NCBI RefSeq assembly: GCF_902497895.1
Contig: NZ_CABVHQ010000021.1
Coordinates: 1-64,000, forward strand
DNA length: 64,000 bases
Direction of reading: 5' to 3'
Source of the DNA: Pseudomonas fluorescens
GTDB taxonomy: Bacteria > Pseudomonadota > Gammaproteobacteria > Pseudomonadales > Pseudomonadaceae
The position numbers were made by a program, and so were the translations under genes. A model generated the notes under the pieces. It worked only from the letters and a program-made list of their open reading frames with translations, was not told the origin of the DNA and did not search any database. Numbering within the stretch: the stretch's first letter is position 1; each line of letters opens with the position of its first letter. This document shows positions 1-8,172 of the stretch, piece by piece.

Positions 1-2
1 TA

Positions 3-153
3 CCTGTGGCGAGGGGGCTTGCCCCCGCTGGGTCGCGAAGCGGCCCTAAAACCGGCAATCGCGGTTTTCCAGGTAGAACGCATCCGCCGGTTTTACGACT
101 GCTGCGCAGCCGAGCGGGGCGGTGCGGCGTTCCGACAAGCCCCCTCGCCACAG
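3..153. repeat. REP-like inverted repeat, copy 1
   Basis: A palindromic arrangement opens with GTGGCGAGGGGGCTTGCCCC and closes with its near inverse ending in CTCGCCACAG. A closely similar copy lies at 9465-9634 after uraA, with the same internal blocks (GGGTCGCGAAGCGGCC near the left arm, ACGACTGCTGCGCAGCC near the right arm). This is typical of interspersed REP/REPIN elements in the P. fluorescens group. The short ORF that spans it is not a gene. Confidence 0.8.
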
Positions 154-280
154 TATTCGGCAGCCCTTAAAAGATGCGTAGATACCTATGCCCTCTGGGG
201 AGAGGGCTAGGGTGAGGGGTGGATTTCAAGCCAGGCAAACAATCTGAAGCGTTCCTCGCATTGATGCTGATCAGCCCTGC

Positions 281-649
281 CTACACCTTCACCGCACACT
301 CCCGATCCATCATTCTTTCGACCAACAACAACCCCAACTCCATCAGGCTATAGATCGCCAGGGCGAGGTTGCGCTGTTTGCCTTCCAGATCATCGGAAAG
401 ATCCAGGGTCAGGGTGCTGGCTGAGCAGAAGGTTTCGTAGGTATGGGCCATCAAGGCTTCGGCGTTGATGTCCGGGGCGACGGTGAAGAATTGGGGTGGA
501 CGGTCGTCACTGGACGGCGGCTTGGGCGATGGCGGCGTCAGGTAGTGATCGAGGGCTCGGTGTGCGGCTTCGTGGAGTTTTCTTGAATCGAAGGCTTCGT
601 AGGGCGAAACGCTGAGGGTTTCGGGTGGGTTGGGAGTTACTTTAAACAT
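281..649 (-). CDS. DUF6124 (ex-DUF3077) family small protein
   Basis: A 122-aa protein of a small Pseudomonas-restricted family of unknown function. It opens MFKVTPNPPET, has a Pro/Ser-rich linker around residues 43-55 and a helical C-terminal half (ALAIYSLMELGLLLVE). The start at 649 is preceded by GGAGA eight bases upstream; a longer frame to 676 has no ribosome site. The family usually occurs in several copies per genome behind a conserved long leader, and such a leader is present here (650-960). No enzymatic motif is visible. Family assignment is from recalled sequence pattern. Confidence 0.75.
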   Translation of the reverse strand: MFKVTPNPPETLSVSPYEAFDSRKLHEAAHRALDHYLTPPSPKPPSSDDRPPQFFTVAPDINAEALMAHTYETFCSASTLTLDLSDDLEGKQRNLALAIYSLMELGLLLVERMMDRECAVKV

Positions 650-960
650 GGACAGTCTCCTTAATGGAGCTGCCACCGGCTCGCGACTAAACGAAGGGTG
701 GCAGCTGTACGCAGGTTAGTCGACCGGGGAGACGTGAAACCGGCGCGCCCGAAGGCGCCCTGCGCACAGCCACCATTGAGTACAGGGATGGGGAATACCT
801 GACTGTCTGGAGTGCAATGCACCTTCACGTAACCACGGGCGACTAAACCCGATCGCTGATGAGCAGCGACAGGAGAACCTTAGTGGCGTGGGACCTAGGT
901 GCACAAGCCGGCGAATTCTGGAGGATTTGTAGGCAGCGACGCAAGGCGTTGTAGTCAGTG
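650..960 (-). promoter_or_regulatory. Long structured 5' leader of the DUF6124 gene
   Basis: About 310 bases without a convincing gene lie upstream of the DUF6124 start. Read on the minus strand it can form several hairpins: a perfect 10-bp stem (668-677 with 697-706) just before the ribosome site, a GCGCC-UUCG-GGCGC tetraloop hairpin (745-758), and a 5-bp stem near 854-868. TTTAGTCGC occurs twice and its partner CGACTAA once, so alternative pairings are possible. I recall similar leaders ahead of other DUF6124/DUF3077 genes in Pseudomonas. A cis-regulatory RNA is inferred, not shown. Confidence 0.45.
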
Positions 961-998
961 AGACGTGACCCTCACGCCCCACGACCATGATTGCCGGC

Positions 999-1286
999 TC
1001 AGATCCAGGTACTGACCCACGACACCGCCAGTGCCAAGCCCAGGCAGGCGAAGCCGAAGCAGTAGAAAAACCGGTTCTTGCGCAGAGTCGCAACGTCCAG
1101 CAGCAGGATGGGCTGGTCGATGCTGCGCTTCTGGCTTTGCGCCTCGAGGTTGGCCAGGGTGCGTTGCTCTCGACGACGGGTCGCGTGCAGCAGCCAACCG
1201 CCAGGGCAGGCAAACAACAAGGCGAGGACGTTAATCAGTTTCGCCGGGTGGGCGTTGAACATGGACCAGATCAGTTGCAGTGACAT
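999..1286 (-). CDS. Small two-helix membrane protein, conserved hypothetical
   Basis: A 95-aa protein with two hydrophobic segments, one near residues 15-37 (NVLALLFACPGGWLLHAT region) and one at the C-terminus (FYCFGFACLGLALAVSWV). They are separated by a basic/polar stretch of about 35 residues, a typical small inner-membrane hairpin. The start at 1286 gives GAGG six bases upstream; ATGs at 1289 and further out are possible but worse placed. No function is recognised. It is transcribed away from the 1482 gene and toward the DUF6124 leader. Confidence 0.6.
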   Translation of the reverse strand: MSLQLIWSMFNAHPAKLINVLALLFACPGGWLLHATRRREQRTLANLEAQSQKRSIDQPILLLDVATLRKNRFFYCFGFACLGLALAVSWVSTWI

Positions 1287-1481
1287 CATCAACCTCGAGT
1301 AAAACATGCCATAGGGGCCATCAAACAAGCACCCGCGGCGCGGATTCTACCGAAAGCCCTGACGCATGCCCCGCCCTATTCGACCAAAGAGCGCGCGATT
1401 CGCCGATTAATTTACCCGGTCACGCTTTCGTCATCCAAACAAGCCAGTCTGTTGCCCCTCGATACCGACACGGAGTTTGTC

Positions 1482-1688
1482 ATGCTGCATGCAGAAAACC
1501 AGGATCGCCTTTATCTGATCTCCCCCAGCGATGAGCAGGAAGCTCTGATCGGAGGCTTGGCCTTCAACGTCCAGGACCGCCATTGGCTGGTGTATTGCGC
1601 CCTCGGTGGCCATCAGCATGCTGATCTGCCGGAGACCGATTTGCTGACCGGCGTCAGCATGCTCGACTTCTATGTCGAAGCCGCCTGA
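1482..1688 (+). CDS. Conserved hypothetical protein, 68 aa
   Basis: A small acidic soluble protein beginning MLHAENQDRLYLIS, without signal peptide or membrane segment. The ATG at 1482 has GGAG six bases upstream, which favours it over a TTG at 1452. A clear Rho-independent terminator follows at 1704, supporting a monocistronic unit. It looks like a short conserved Pseudomonas protein of unknown function; I cannot assign a family. Confidence 0.6.
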   Translation: MLHAENQDRLYLISPSDEQEALIGGLAFNVQDRHWLVYCALGGHQHADLPETDLLTGVSMLDFYVEAA

Positions 1689-1703
1689 ATTCATTCAGCC
1701 ATG

Positions 1704-1739
1704 AAAAAGCCCGGCTTCAGTGATGAAGTCGGGCTTTTT
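1704..1739 (+). terminator. Rho-independent terminator after the 1482 gene
   Basis: An AAAAAGCCCGGCTTC stem pairs with GAAGTCGGGCTTTTT across a six-base loop, with A/T tails on both sides so it may act in both directions. Confidence 0.85.
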
Positions 1740-1779
1740 CAGTTTGAGCAGCGTGCCGACAAGGGCGAAGATCAAAAGT

Positions 1780-1811
1780 CAAAAGATCGCAGCCTTCGGC
1801 AGCTCCTACAC
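1780..1811. repeat. REP element (single arm)
   Basis: The AAAAGATCGCAGCC...GCAGCTCCTACA motif matches the REP arms seen at 5324-5427 and 23079-23173. Here only one arm is present, just downstream of the yajG stop. Confidence 0.7.
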
Positions 1812-1821
1812 AAAGCCAACA

Positions 1822-2406
1822 TTATTGGCTGAGGATTTGACCAATGGTCGGGTCCTTGAACAGCCGGGTCAGGGCATCGCTCAACACATCGCTGACCAGC
1901 TTGGTGTTGGTTTCCTGGTTCGGCGCCATGCCGAAGCGCTGGTCCAGGGACGCGCCGTAACGGCCGCTGTAGCGACGGCTGGCATTCGACACATCGGAGC
2001 GGAAGGTCGCGCCGATAGTCGCTTCGGTCACGTACATGCCTTGTTTAGGCGACTGATACTTCAGCTCGACCAGGGTCACGGTCACTTGCGGAGCGTTCAG
2101 CGCATTCGGGCTTGGGGTGAAACCCAGCAGGCGCACGGCGGCTTCGGCCTGGGCTTGCAGTTTGGGCACGATGTCGGCGCTGGCGACGCTGATGGCGCTG
2201 GTTTCAGGGTACAGACCGCCACGGGTCCCCAAGGTTGGCGACGGACGACCGTCAACCACTTTCACCACCACCGGCTGGCCCTGGCCCACAGGGGCGAGCT
2301 GGGCCATGAGTTTCGGTTGCGGGCTGAGTTGTTGCGGGCTGTGGGCGCAGCCGACCAGCGTCAAGCTGGTCACAGTGATCAAACCGAACAACAGGCGTTG
2401 CAACAT
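1822..2406 (-). CDS. yajG: YajG-family lipoprotein
   Basis: A 194-aa predicted lipoprotein. The N-terminus is a signal peptide with lipobox LTLVGC, so Cys about 20 would be lipidated and retained in the envelope. The mature part (VKVVDGRPSPTLGTRGG, then a beta-rich domain) matches the YajG/DUF799-like family of putative lipoproteins of unknown role. Of two close ATGs (2412, 2406) the inner one is chosen because GGAG sits eight bases before it. It is monocistronic, ending against a REP arm and starting next to the MITE-like element at 2471. Confidence 0.8.
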   Translation of the reverse strand: MLQRLLFGLITVTSLTLVGCAHSPQQLSPQPKLMAQLAPVGQGQPVVVKVVDGRPSPTLGTRGGLYPETSAISVASADIVPKLQAQAEAAVRLLGFTPSPNALNAPQVTVTLVELKYQSPKQGMYVTEATIGATFRSDVSNASRRYSGRYGASLDQRFGMAPNQETNTKLVSDVLSDALTRLFKDPTIGQILSQ

Positions 2407-2470
2407 GCTCATCTCTCCAGAATCAGGCACAAACAGGCGCGCAGTATAGCGGTGGGCCAGTGCTGTGAAC

Positions 2471-2630
2471 TAGTGGCCTGTACGGCTAGTTCGTTAGCTC
2501 AAATTCGGATGCCAGAAGTCCATAGCCAAGGCGCTGTGACGAGTCATAGCCCGCTATGGCGAGGAACAGCAACGCAGGATATGGGCTCGGCAACGAAGTT
2601 GACTAACAGAACTAGCCACACAGGCCACTA
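2471..2630. mobile_element. MITE-like palindromic element, 160 bp
   Basis: The ends are TAGTGGCCTG and CAGGCCACTA, a perfect 10-bp inverted match. The inverted repeats extend to about 32 bp with a few differences (TGGCCTGT..GGCTAGTTC..GTTAG on both arms). A smaller palindrome (CATAGC-CC-GCTATG) sits in the middle. There is no ORF, and the outer TA could be a TA target duplication. It occupies most of the 361-bp gap between yajG and the 2768 gene; the rest of that gap shows nothing recognisable. Confidence 0.55.
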
Positions 2631-2767
2631 CCCTTACGCAACACTTGCTCAAATGTCTGACCCGGGCGTTGCGGGCGGGTTCCTGTCACACAGCCGTCAC
2701 AGCTTTTACATCGGTGTGTCATGCCTGGCTGGCAATCTTCAGTCAGTCATCCAGCAGGTACTTCGCC

Positions 2768-3001
2768 ATGCGCTTTCTCTGGTCCTTGTTCACTCCACGC
2801 CGGCAATACCGCAGCTTTGCCTTGCTCGACCGCAAGGGTTGCTGTCAGGCATTGCGGCAGTGCCACCTGGCGCCGATCGGCGACGGCTGGGTCGAAATTG
2901 AAGAAATCCGCCTCAATTGGTTGCAGCGACCACTGCCTGCCAACGCCCGGATCAACCCGCGCATTCCCCGCTCACCAGCGCAATTCGCGTTGACCAGCTG
3001 A
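2768..3001 (+). CDS. Conserved hypothetical protein, 77 aa, basic
   Basis: A small basic protein starting MRFLWSLFTPRRQYRSF, with a two-cysteine stretch (GCCQALRQC) and the conserved-looking block DGWVEIEEIRLNWL. It resembles a short pseudomonad protein of unknown function. The chosen ATG is the first that excludes a nonconserved N-terminal run; its ribosome site (AGG) is weak. No domain or operon partner is recognised. Confidence 0.5.
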   Translation: MRFLWSLFTPRRQYRSFALLDRKGCCQALRQCHLAPIGDGWVEIEEIRLNWLQRPLPANARINPRIPRSPAQFALTS

Positions 3002-3741
3002 CCAAACGGCTAATAAAAGTCATTTAACAAGACCATTTCTGTGCATTTCTTCGCTACAATCTTGCCCCGATTATAAGGACGTCTCCTGATCGGGCCTCGC
3101 AGCATCGCTAATGCGCTTGCATTAGCTCCCCGCATTGCCCACAGAGAGCCGCCCACACAGATCGAGTGAAGCTGGCGCGCTTGCTGTTTATCCTGCAAAC
3201 CACCACTTTTCGCGAATCTGCCAGAGCTGCCATTGCGCTCGGCCACTGAGTTTTTTGCCCGTTTTGCCGGTCATGTATCCCATGACGGCATTGATCCTCG
3301 GGCCCGGTGCCAGGCTGGGGCAGCCCTTTTTTGAGGTTCACGTCTTCAAAAGAGCGTGAAAAAACGGTTTTCACAACTTCACAAGAGTGTGGCGAGCAAA
3401 TGAATAGTTTTGCGTCTGAAAATGCACTATTAGCGTCTACAACAGCCCAACTACACGGGGCCGAGCACTCCTCAAGAACTGGAGCCTGAAGCCTGTCCGC
3501 TACGGATTTGGTTGCACAAACGGACGTCTTGACCATAAGTCGAATTGCCTGCGGCGCGCTAAAGTGAGTTCATACAAACTTTAGGCCGGTTGGTAGCGTC
3601 CGTCGAAGTTGCAAAAAATTGCGAAGATTCGGACATGGCGATCCTGGCCATGGGTGACCTGGGGCTTTATTTGAAGCATGCCCCGTAACTCCTGGCAGCT
3701 ATGCCGTCAATTTGGTGCTGCAGATTTTGGAGACGCGTTAA
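3002..3741 (+). promoter_or_regulatory. 740-bp intergenic leader upstream of mqo
   Basis: No convincing gene is seen here. The longer frames overlap each other on both strands and lack ribosome sites. One 29-codon frame (3400-3489, MNSFASENALLAS...) starts with ATG after GGCGAGCAA and could be a leader ORF. The stretch must hold the mqo promoter, but I cannot place a convincing -35/-10 pair. A long untranslated leader is possible. Confidence 0.35.
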
Positions 3742-5250
3742 ATGGCGCATAACGAAGCAGTCGACGTGGTATTGGTTGGGGCGGGCATCATGAGTGCCAC
3801 CCTCGCTGTACTGCTCAAAGAGCTCGACCCCGCGATCAAGCTGGAAGTCGTCGAGCTGATGGATTCGGGTGCCGCGGAGAGTTCCAACCCGTGGAATAAC
3901 GCCGGTACCGGTCACGCCGGGCTGTGTGAGCTGAACTACACGCCACAGGCCGCGGACGGCTCCGTCGATATCAAGAAAGCCGTGCACATCAACACCCAGT
4001 TCGAGGTGTCGAAGCAGTTTTGGTCCTATCTGACCAAAAAAAGCACCTTCGGCTCCTCGAAAACCTTCATCGCCCCGGTGCCGCACCTGAGCTTTGTGCA
4101 GGGTGAGGACGGCGTTTCGTTCCTGAAAAAGCGCTTCGAGAAGCTGCATAGGCATCACGCCTTCGCGGACATGGAATACACCGAAGACAAGGCAAAAATG
4201 GCGGAGTGGATGCCATTGATGATGCCGGGGCGTCCGGCTGACGAAATCGTCGCCGCCACCCGCGTGATCAATGGGACCGACGTCAACTTCGGCAACCTGA
4301 CCAACCAGTTGCTCCAGCACCTGACCAGCGCACCCGATGCCCAGGTCAAGTACTGCAAGCGTGTCACCGGCCTCAAGCGTAACAACGGCGGCTGGACCGT
4401 CAGCATCAAGGACGTGAATACCGGCAACTCCCGTGATGTCGACGCCAAGTTCGTCTTCCTCGGTGCCGGTGGGGCTGCGCTGCCATTGCTGCAAGCCTCG
4501 GGTATCGAAGAAAGCAAAGGCTTCGGCGGTTTCCCGATCAGTGGCCAATGGCTGCGTTGCGACAACCCGGAAGTGGTCAAGCACCACCAGGCCAAGGTGT
4601 ACAGCCAGGCTGCGGTAGGTTCGCCACCGATGTCGGTGCCGCACCTGGACACCCGTGTCGTCGATGGCAAGAAGTCCCTGCTGTTCGGACCTTACGCCGG
4701 CTTCACCACCAAGTTCCTCAAGCACGGCTCGTTCATGGACCTGCCGATGTCGGTTCGCGCCGGCAACATCGGCCCGATGCTGGCCGTGGCCAAAAACAAC
4801 ATGGACCTGACCAAGTACCTGGTCAGCGAAGTGATGCAGTCGATGGAACAACGTCTGGAATCGCTGCGTCGCTTCTACCCTGAAGCCAAGGCTGAAGACT
4901 GGCGCCTGGAAGTGGCCGGTCAGCGCGTGCAGATCATCAAGAAGGATCCGAAGAAAGGCGGCGTTCTGCAGTTCGGTACCGAACTGGTTGCATCCAAGGA
5001 CGGTTCGCTGGCCGCCCTGCTCGGTGCCTCGCCGGGTGCCTCGGTGACCGTTTCGATCATGCTTGAGTTGATCGAACGTTGCTTCCCGGAAAAAACCAAA
5101 GGCGTTTGGGCGACCAAACTCAAGGAAATCTTCCCGGCTCGGGAAAAGGTCCTGGAAACCGACGCTGCGCTGTACCGCAAACTCAATACGCAGAACAATC
5201 TCAGCCTGGAACTGGTTGAGCCAAGCAGCGAGACCCAAAGCTACGCTTGA
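3742..5250 (+). CDS. mqo: Malate:quinone oxidoreductase
   Basis: A 502-aa membrane-associated FAD enzyme of the TCA cycle that oxidises malate to oxaloacetate and passes electrons to quinone. The N-terminal dinucleotide-binding fold ([20 protein letters not shown], residues 7-26) is followed by the family blocks [20 protein letters not shown] and ISGQWLRC, and length is normal for Mqo. GGAG lies nine bases before the ATG. It is single-gene, closed by a strong terminator. The context matches the mqo copy next to PA4642 in P. aeruginosa. Confidence 0.97.
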   Translation: MAHNEAVDVVLVGAGIMSATLAVLLKELDPAIKLEVVELMDSGAAESSNPWNNAGTGHAGLCELNYTPQAADGSVDIKKAVHINTQFEVSKQFWSYLTKKSTFGSSKTFIAPVPHLSFVQGEDGVSFLKKRFEKLHRHHAFADMEYTEDKAKMAEWMPLMMPGRPADEIVAATRVINGTDVNFGNLTNQLLQHLTSAPDAQVKYCKRVTGLKRNNGGWTVSIKDVNTGNSRDVDAKFVFLGAGGAALPLLQASGIEESKGFGGFPISGQWLRCDNPEVVKHHQAKVYSQAAVGSPPMSVPHLDTRVVDGKKSLLFGPYAGFTTKFLKHGSFMDLPMSVRAGNIGPMLAVAKNNMDLTKYLVSEVMQSMEQRLESLRRFYPEAKAEDWRLEVAGQRVQIIKKDPKKGGVLQFGTELVASKDGSLAALLGASPGASVTVSIMLELIERCFPEKTKGVWATKLKEIFPAREKVLETDAALYRKLNTQNNLSLELVEPSSETQSYA

Positions 5251-5263
5251 AGTCTTCGCCCAT

Positions 5264-5303
5264 AAAAAACGCCCCGTTCTCCTTGAGAGCGGGGCGTTTT
5301 TTT
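5264..5303 (+). terminator. Terminator of mqo
   Basis: A GC-rich stem (ACGCCCCG with CGGGGCGT plus inner pairs) is flanked by A6 and T7 runs, giving a strong, possibly bidirectional, intrinsic terminator. Confidence 0.9.
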
Positions 5304-5323
5304 AGATCTTCGCCGACCATAAG

Positions 5324-5427
5324 AAAAAGATCGCAGCCTGCGGCAGCTCCTACGCCGACCGAGTACACCCGCGATGTTGGGCGTGCATGCAACCCCCTGT
5401 AGGAGCTGCCGCAGGCTGCGATCTTTT
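5324..5427. repeat. REPIN (two inverted REP arms)
   Basis: AAAAGATCGCAGCCTGCGGC and its exact inverse form the outer arms, including CAGCTCCTAC/GTAGGAGCTG, with about 45 bases between them. It lies between convergent mqo and the PA4642-family gene. Confidence 0.85.
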
Positions 5428-5440
5428 GATCTTGCTTCTG

Positions 5441-5728
5441 TCAGCCGCGAGCCTTGTTGATCAACTCGATGTATTCGTCGGCATGACGCTGATCCTGGAT
5501 CAATGCGACAAAATCCTTGCCCTGCTCGTCCTTGCCATTCAAGTCGTAACCGGCTTCGACAAAGAACCCCAGAAAGCGCTCGAAATCGTCGATACGCAGG
5601 CCACGGTAGGCCTTGATCAGTTTGTGCAGGGACGGCGATGTGGCGTCAACCGGTTCGAAATCGAGGAACAATTTGATCTGCGCATCGCCGATCTCGTCAC
5701 CAATCACTTGTTTCTTATCTTTACGCAT
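5441..5728 (-). CDS. PA4642 family protein
   Basis: A 95-aa soluble, charged protein (MRKDKKQVIGDEIGDAQ) with a helical composition typical of the PA4642 family of uncharacterised gammaproteobacterial proteins. The C-terminal part (GYDLNGKDEQGKDFVALIQ) resembles family members I recall. The neighbour order mqo - PA4642 - PA4643 - WbuC - hpt is conserved with P. aeruginosa, supporting the call. Function unknown. Confidence 0.85.
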   Translation of the reverse strand: MRKDKKQVIGDEIGDAQIKLFLDFEPVDATSPSLHKLIKAYRGLRIDDFERFLGFFVEAGYDLNGKDEQGKDFVALIQDQRHADEYIELINKARG

Positions 5729-5791
5729 TGCCGACTCCAGCTCGCAGACGTTTCACGGGGCGGGCAGTTTACCCCCCGCCAGCCTCTGCGC

Positions 5792-6277
5792 TCAACGCGC
5801 GCGTACGGCCCCGGTGTGCAAATCGGCCCAGACATGCCCGTTGGCGTAGCTGAGGAACTGGCAATAGACCGTGTCATTGCGCAGCAGATCGATGATCACC
5901 CGGTACTGGGCCATCGGGTAATACAGGGTCAAGGTCCTGGTTTTTTCGTCGAACACCGGCTTCTTCAGGCTTTTACTTTCGCCATCGAAATTGACCAGCA
6001 CCTGATTGATTGCTGCGCCCTTGTTCAGCGGCTTGCCCTTCAAACGGATCAACACCGGTGACGTCACCGGGATCGGCTGCTGATTGGATTGACGCTGGCT
6101 GCCGACCACCACCGAGTATTCGGTGACCTGCAGCAGCTGCTGGTGCTCAGGCTGAGTGTCACGCAGGGTCAGATCGTCTGGCGGCAGGAACTGCCCGTGC
6201 ATCGGCGCTGGCGCGGCCGCCAGCGGCAGGCAGAGTGTCAGTAACACAGCAGCGCAACTGCGAATCAAAAGGTTCAT
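5792..6277 (-). CDS. Secreted hypothetical protein (PA4643-like)
   Basis: A 161-aa protein with a cleavable signal peptide (NLLIRSCAAVLLTLCLPLAAA, cleavage near residue 22). The periplasmic domain is beta-rich, with TEYSVVVGSQRQSN and a repeated hydrophobic/charged pattern. The start at 6277 has GGAG six bases upstream; the longer open frame to 6694 overlaps the WbuC gene and is not used. Position matches PA4643. No catalytic motif is seen. Confidence 0.75.
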   Translation of the reverse strand: MNLLIRSCAAVLLTLCLPLAAAPAPMHGQFLPPDDLTLRDTQPEHQQLLQVTEYSVVVGSQRQSNQQPIPVTSPVLIRLKGKPLNKGAAINQVLVNFDGESKSLKKPVFDEKTRTLTLYYPMAQYRVIIDLLRNDTVYCQFLSYANGHVWADLHTGAVRAR

Positions 6278-6330
6278 GACAGGCTCCGGACACATGGCCG
6301 AGCACTCTAGCATGGGGCACAGCGCAGCAA

Positions 6331-6804
6331 TCAATCGAACTGCGCGCGCATCCAGGCCTGATATTCGGCCACACCTGTCTCGCCTTCGCGCGGCGCCCAA
6401 TGCGCCAGCTCGCCTTCGCCTACCGGCCGGTAAGGTCCGGATTTGCATTCGAACATCAGGCTGTCGGCTTCCAGCACGACCAGGCCGTGGAACACCCCTG
6501 GCGGCAAGTCCACGCCCGGGCAATCGCCGCCCGCCTGTAACACGCGCTTGCTCAGTACCTGACCCGACTCGTCGAAAATCAGCAGGCCGAGGCGGCCTTT
6601 GAGGACCAGCAGGGTTTCGGCCTTGTCGGCACTCAGGTGCCGATGGGGCGGGATGTAGGTGGAAGGTTGCAAGCCCACCGCCATCCGGTGGCACGGCTCT
6701 TCCATCTGGTGGAAGTTGTGGTGCTGCCGGCCACGGGGGTTGGCCGCGGCTTTCTCGGCCAGTTCACTGAATAAAGATTGGTCGAGAAAGCTCGGGGTTG
6801 CCAT
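6331..6804 (-). CDS. WbuC-family cupin metalloprotein
   Basis: A 157-aa single-domain cupin. Metal-binding histidines are visible in IPPHRHLSADKAET (first cupin motif) and the second motif is PPGVFHGLVV. WbuC proteins are often found in polysaccharide loci, but this copy sits in a conserved housekeeping position (PA4644) directly before hpt, with three bases between the two genes, so co-transcription with hpt is likely. Substrate unknown. Confidence 0.85.
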   Translation of the reverse strand: MATPSFLDQSLFSELAEKAAANPRGRQHHNFHQMEEPCHRMAVGLQPSTYIPPHRHLSADKAETLLVLKGRLGLLIFDESGQVLSKRVLQAGGDCPGVDLPPGVFHGLVVLEADSLMFECKSGPYRPVGEGELAHWAPREGETGVAEYQAWMRAQFD

Positions 6805-6807
6805 GTC

Positions 6808-7365
6808 TTACATTCCTTTGACGGCGAAAATGCCGTTCGCATTGCGCCAGTAGCCTTTGTAGTCCATGCCGTAGCCGAAAATGTAGCGGTCGATGCACGG
6901 CAGGCCGACGAAGTCTGCTTTCAGATCAGGGCGAGCCTTGCGGTCGTGATCCTTGTCGATCAGCACGGCGGTGTGCACCGCACGGGCGCCGGCGTGTTTG
7001 CAGAAGTCGATGATCGCGCCCAGGGTATGACCTTCATCGAGGATGTCGTCGATGATCAGTACGTCACGGTCAATGAACGAAACTTCCGGCTTGGCTTTCC
7101 AGAACAGGTCGCCGCCGCTGGTTTCATTGCGGTAGCGGGTCGCGTGCAGGTAGGACGCTTCCAGCGGGAAGTTCAAATGGGTCAGCAGTTTGCCGGTGAA
7201 AATCAGCCCTCCGTTCATCACGCAGAAAACCACTGGATTGCGCTCGGCCAGTTGATCGTTGATTTGTGCACCGACACGGGCGATGGCCGCCTCGACTTCA
7301 GCTTCGGTGTACAGGCAGTCAGCCTCTCGCATGATTTGACGGATATGCTCGAGATCAGCGGACAT
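6808..7365 (-). CDS. hpt: Hypoxanthine-guanine phosphoribosyltransferase
   Basis: A 185-aa cytoplasmic purine-salvage enzyme that converts hypoxanthine or guanine plus PRPP to IMP or GMP. The PRPP-binding loop LIIDDILDEGHTL and the upstream VVFCVMNGGLIF are clear. The start at 7365 has GGAGA at good spacing; the open frame extends to 7434 without support. It is divergently transcribed from upp, so the 166-bp gap must carry both promoters. Confidence 0.95.
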   Translation of the reverse strand: MSADLEHIRQIMREADCLYTEAEVEAAIARVGAQINDQLAERNPVVFCVMNGGLIFTGKLLTHLNFPLEASYLHATRYRNETSGGDLFWKAKPEVSFIDRDVLIIDDILDEGHTLGAIIDFCKHAGARAVHTAVLIDKDHDRKARPDLKADFVGLPCIDRYIFGYGMDYKGYWRNANGIFAVKGM

Positions 7366-7531
7366 GGCGCTCTCCAGGGGGGTGGCGGATTCGGAAAAGC
7401 GGGCAAAGGTACGCATCCGGCGCAGCCAGATCAAGCCTTTGTGGACTAACGTACAGCATGTCTATAGGACAACACCCTCGGATAGATTAATCTAGGCCGG
7501 TTTTTTTTGCCCGCCGCCGGAGCCATTCCCC

Positions 7532-8170
7532 ATGCCCATCCGTGAGATCCGCCATCCGCTGATCCGCCACAAGCTCGGCCTTATGCGCCGCGCCGACATT
7601 AGCACGAAGAACTTCCGTGAGCTCGCTCAGGAAGTCGGTGCCCTGCTCACCTACGAGGCAACCAAAGACCTGCCACTCGAGAGTTACGACATCGAGGGTT
7701 GGGCCGGTACCGTGTCCGTTGAAAAAATCGCCGGCAAGAAAATTACCGTGGTGCCGATCCTGCGCGCCGGCATCGGCATGCTTGAAGGTGTGCTCAGCCT
7801 GATTCCGGGCGCCAAGGTCAGCGCCGTGGGCGTGGCCCGCAACGAGGAAACCCTGGAAGCCCATACCTACCTGGAGAAACTGGTTCCGGAAATCGACGAA
7901 CGCCTGGCCATGATCATCGATCCGATGCTCGCCACTGGCGGTTCGATGGTCGCCACCATTGATTTGCTGAAAAAGGCCGGCTGCAAGGATATCCGCGCCA
8001 TGGTACTGGTCGCCGCTCCCGAAGGCATCGCTGCCGTCGACAAAGCTCACCCGGACGTGACCATCTACACCGCGTCCATCGATGAGCGCCTGAACGAACA
8101 CGGTTACATCATTCCTGGCCTGGGTGATGCCGGCGACAAGATTTTCGGTACCAAGCAGAAGGACGCGTGA
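7532..8170 (+). CDS. upp: Uracil phosphoribosyltransferase
   Basis: A 212-aa pyrimidine-salvage enzyme making UMP from uracil and PRPP. PRPP loop [13 protein letters not shown] and the uracil-binding C-terminal block ([16 protein letters not shown]) are present, and length is standard. GGAG precedes the ATG. It forms an operon with the uracil permease that follows after two bases, a standard salvage pair. Confidence 0.97.
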   Translation: MPIREIRHPLIRHKLGLMRRADISTKNFRELAQEVGALLTYEATKDLPLESYDIEGWAGTVSVEKIAGKKITVVPILRAGIGMLEGVLSLIPGAKVSAVGVARNEETLEAHTYLEKLVPEIDERLAMIIDPMLATGGSMVATIDLLKKAGCKDIRAMVLVAAPEGIAAVDKAHPDVTIYTASIDERLNEHGYIIPGLGDAGDKIFGTKQKDA

Positions 8171-8172
8171 GC

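Noticed and set aside
716-1213. 165-codon minus-strand frame upstream of DUF6124
   Set aside because: Overlaps the 999-1286 gene in another frame and lies over hairpin-forming leader DNA; no ribosome site.
1720-2901. 393-codon plus-strand frame opposite yajG and through the MITE-like element
   Set aside because: Crosses a terminator, a REP arm, the antisense of yajG and a palindromic repeat; no coherent protein.
3667-5238. 523-codon open frame on the minus strand opposite mqo
   Set aside because: Composition follows the antisense of a GC-rich gene, no ribosome site or recognisable motif; mqo on the plus strand is certain.
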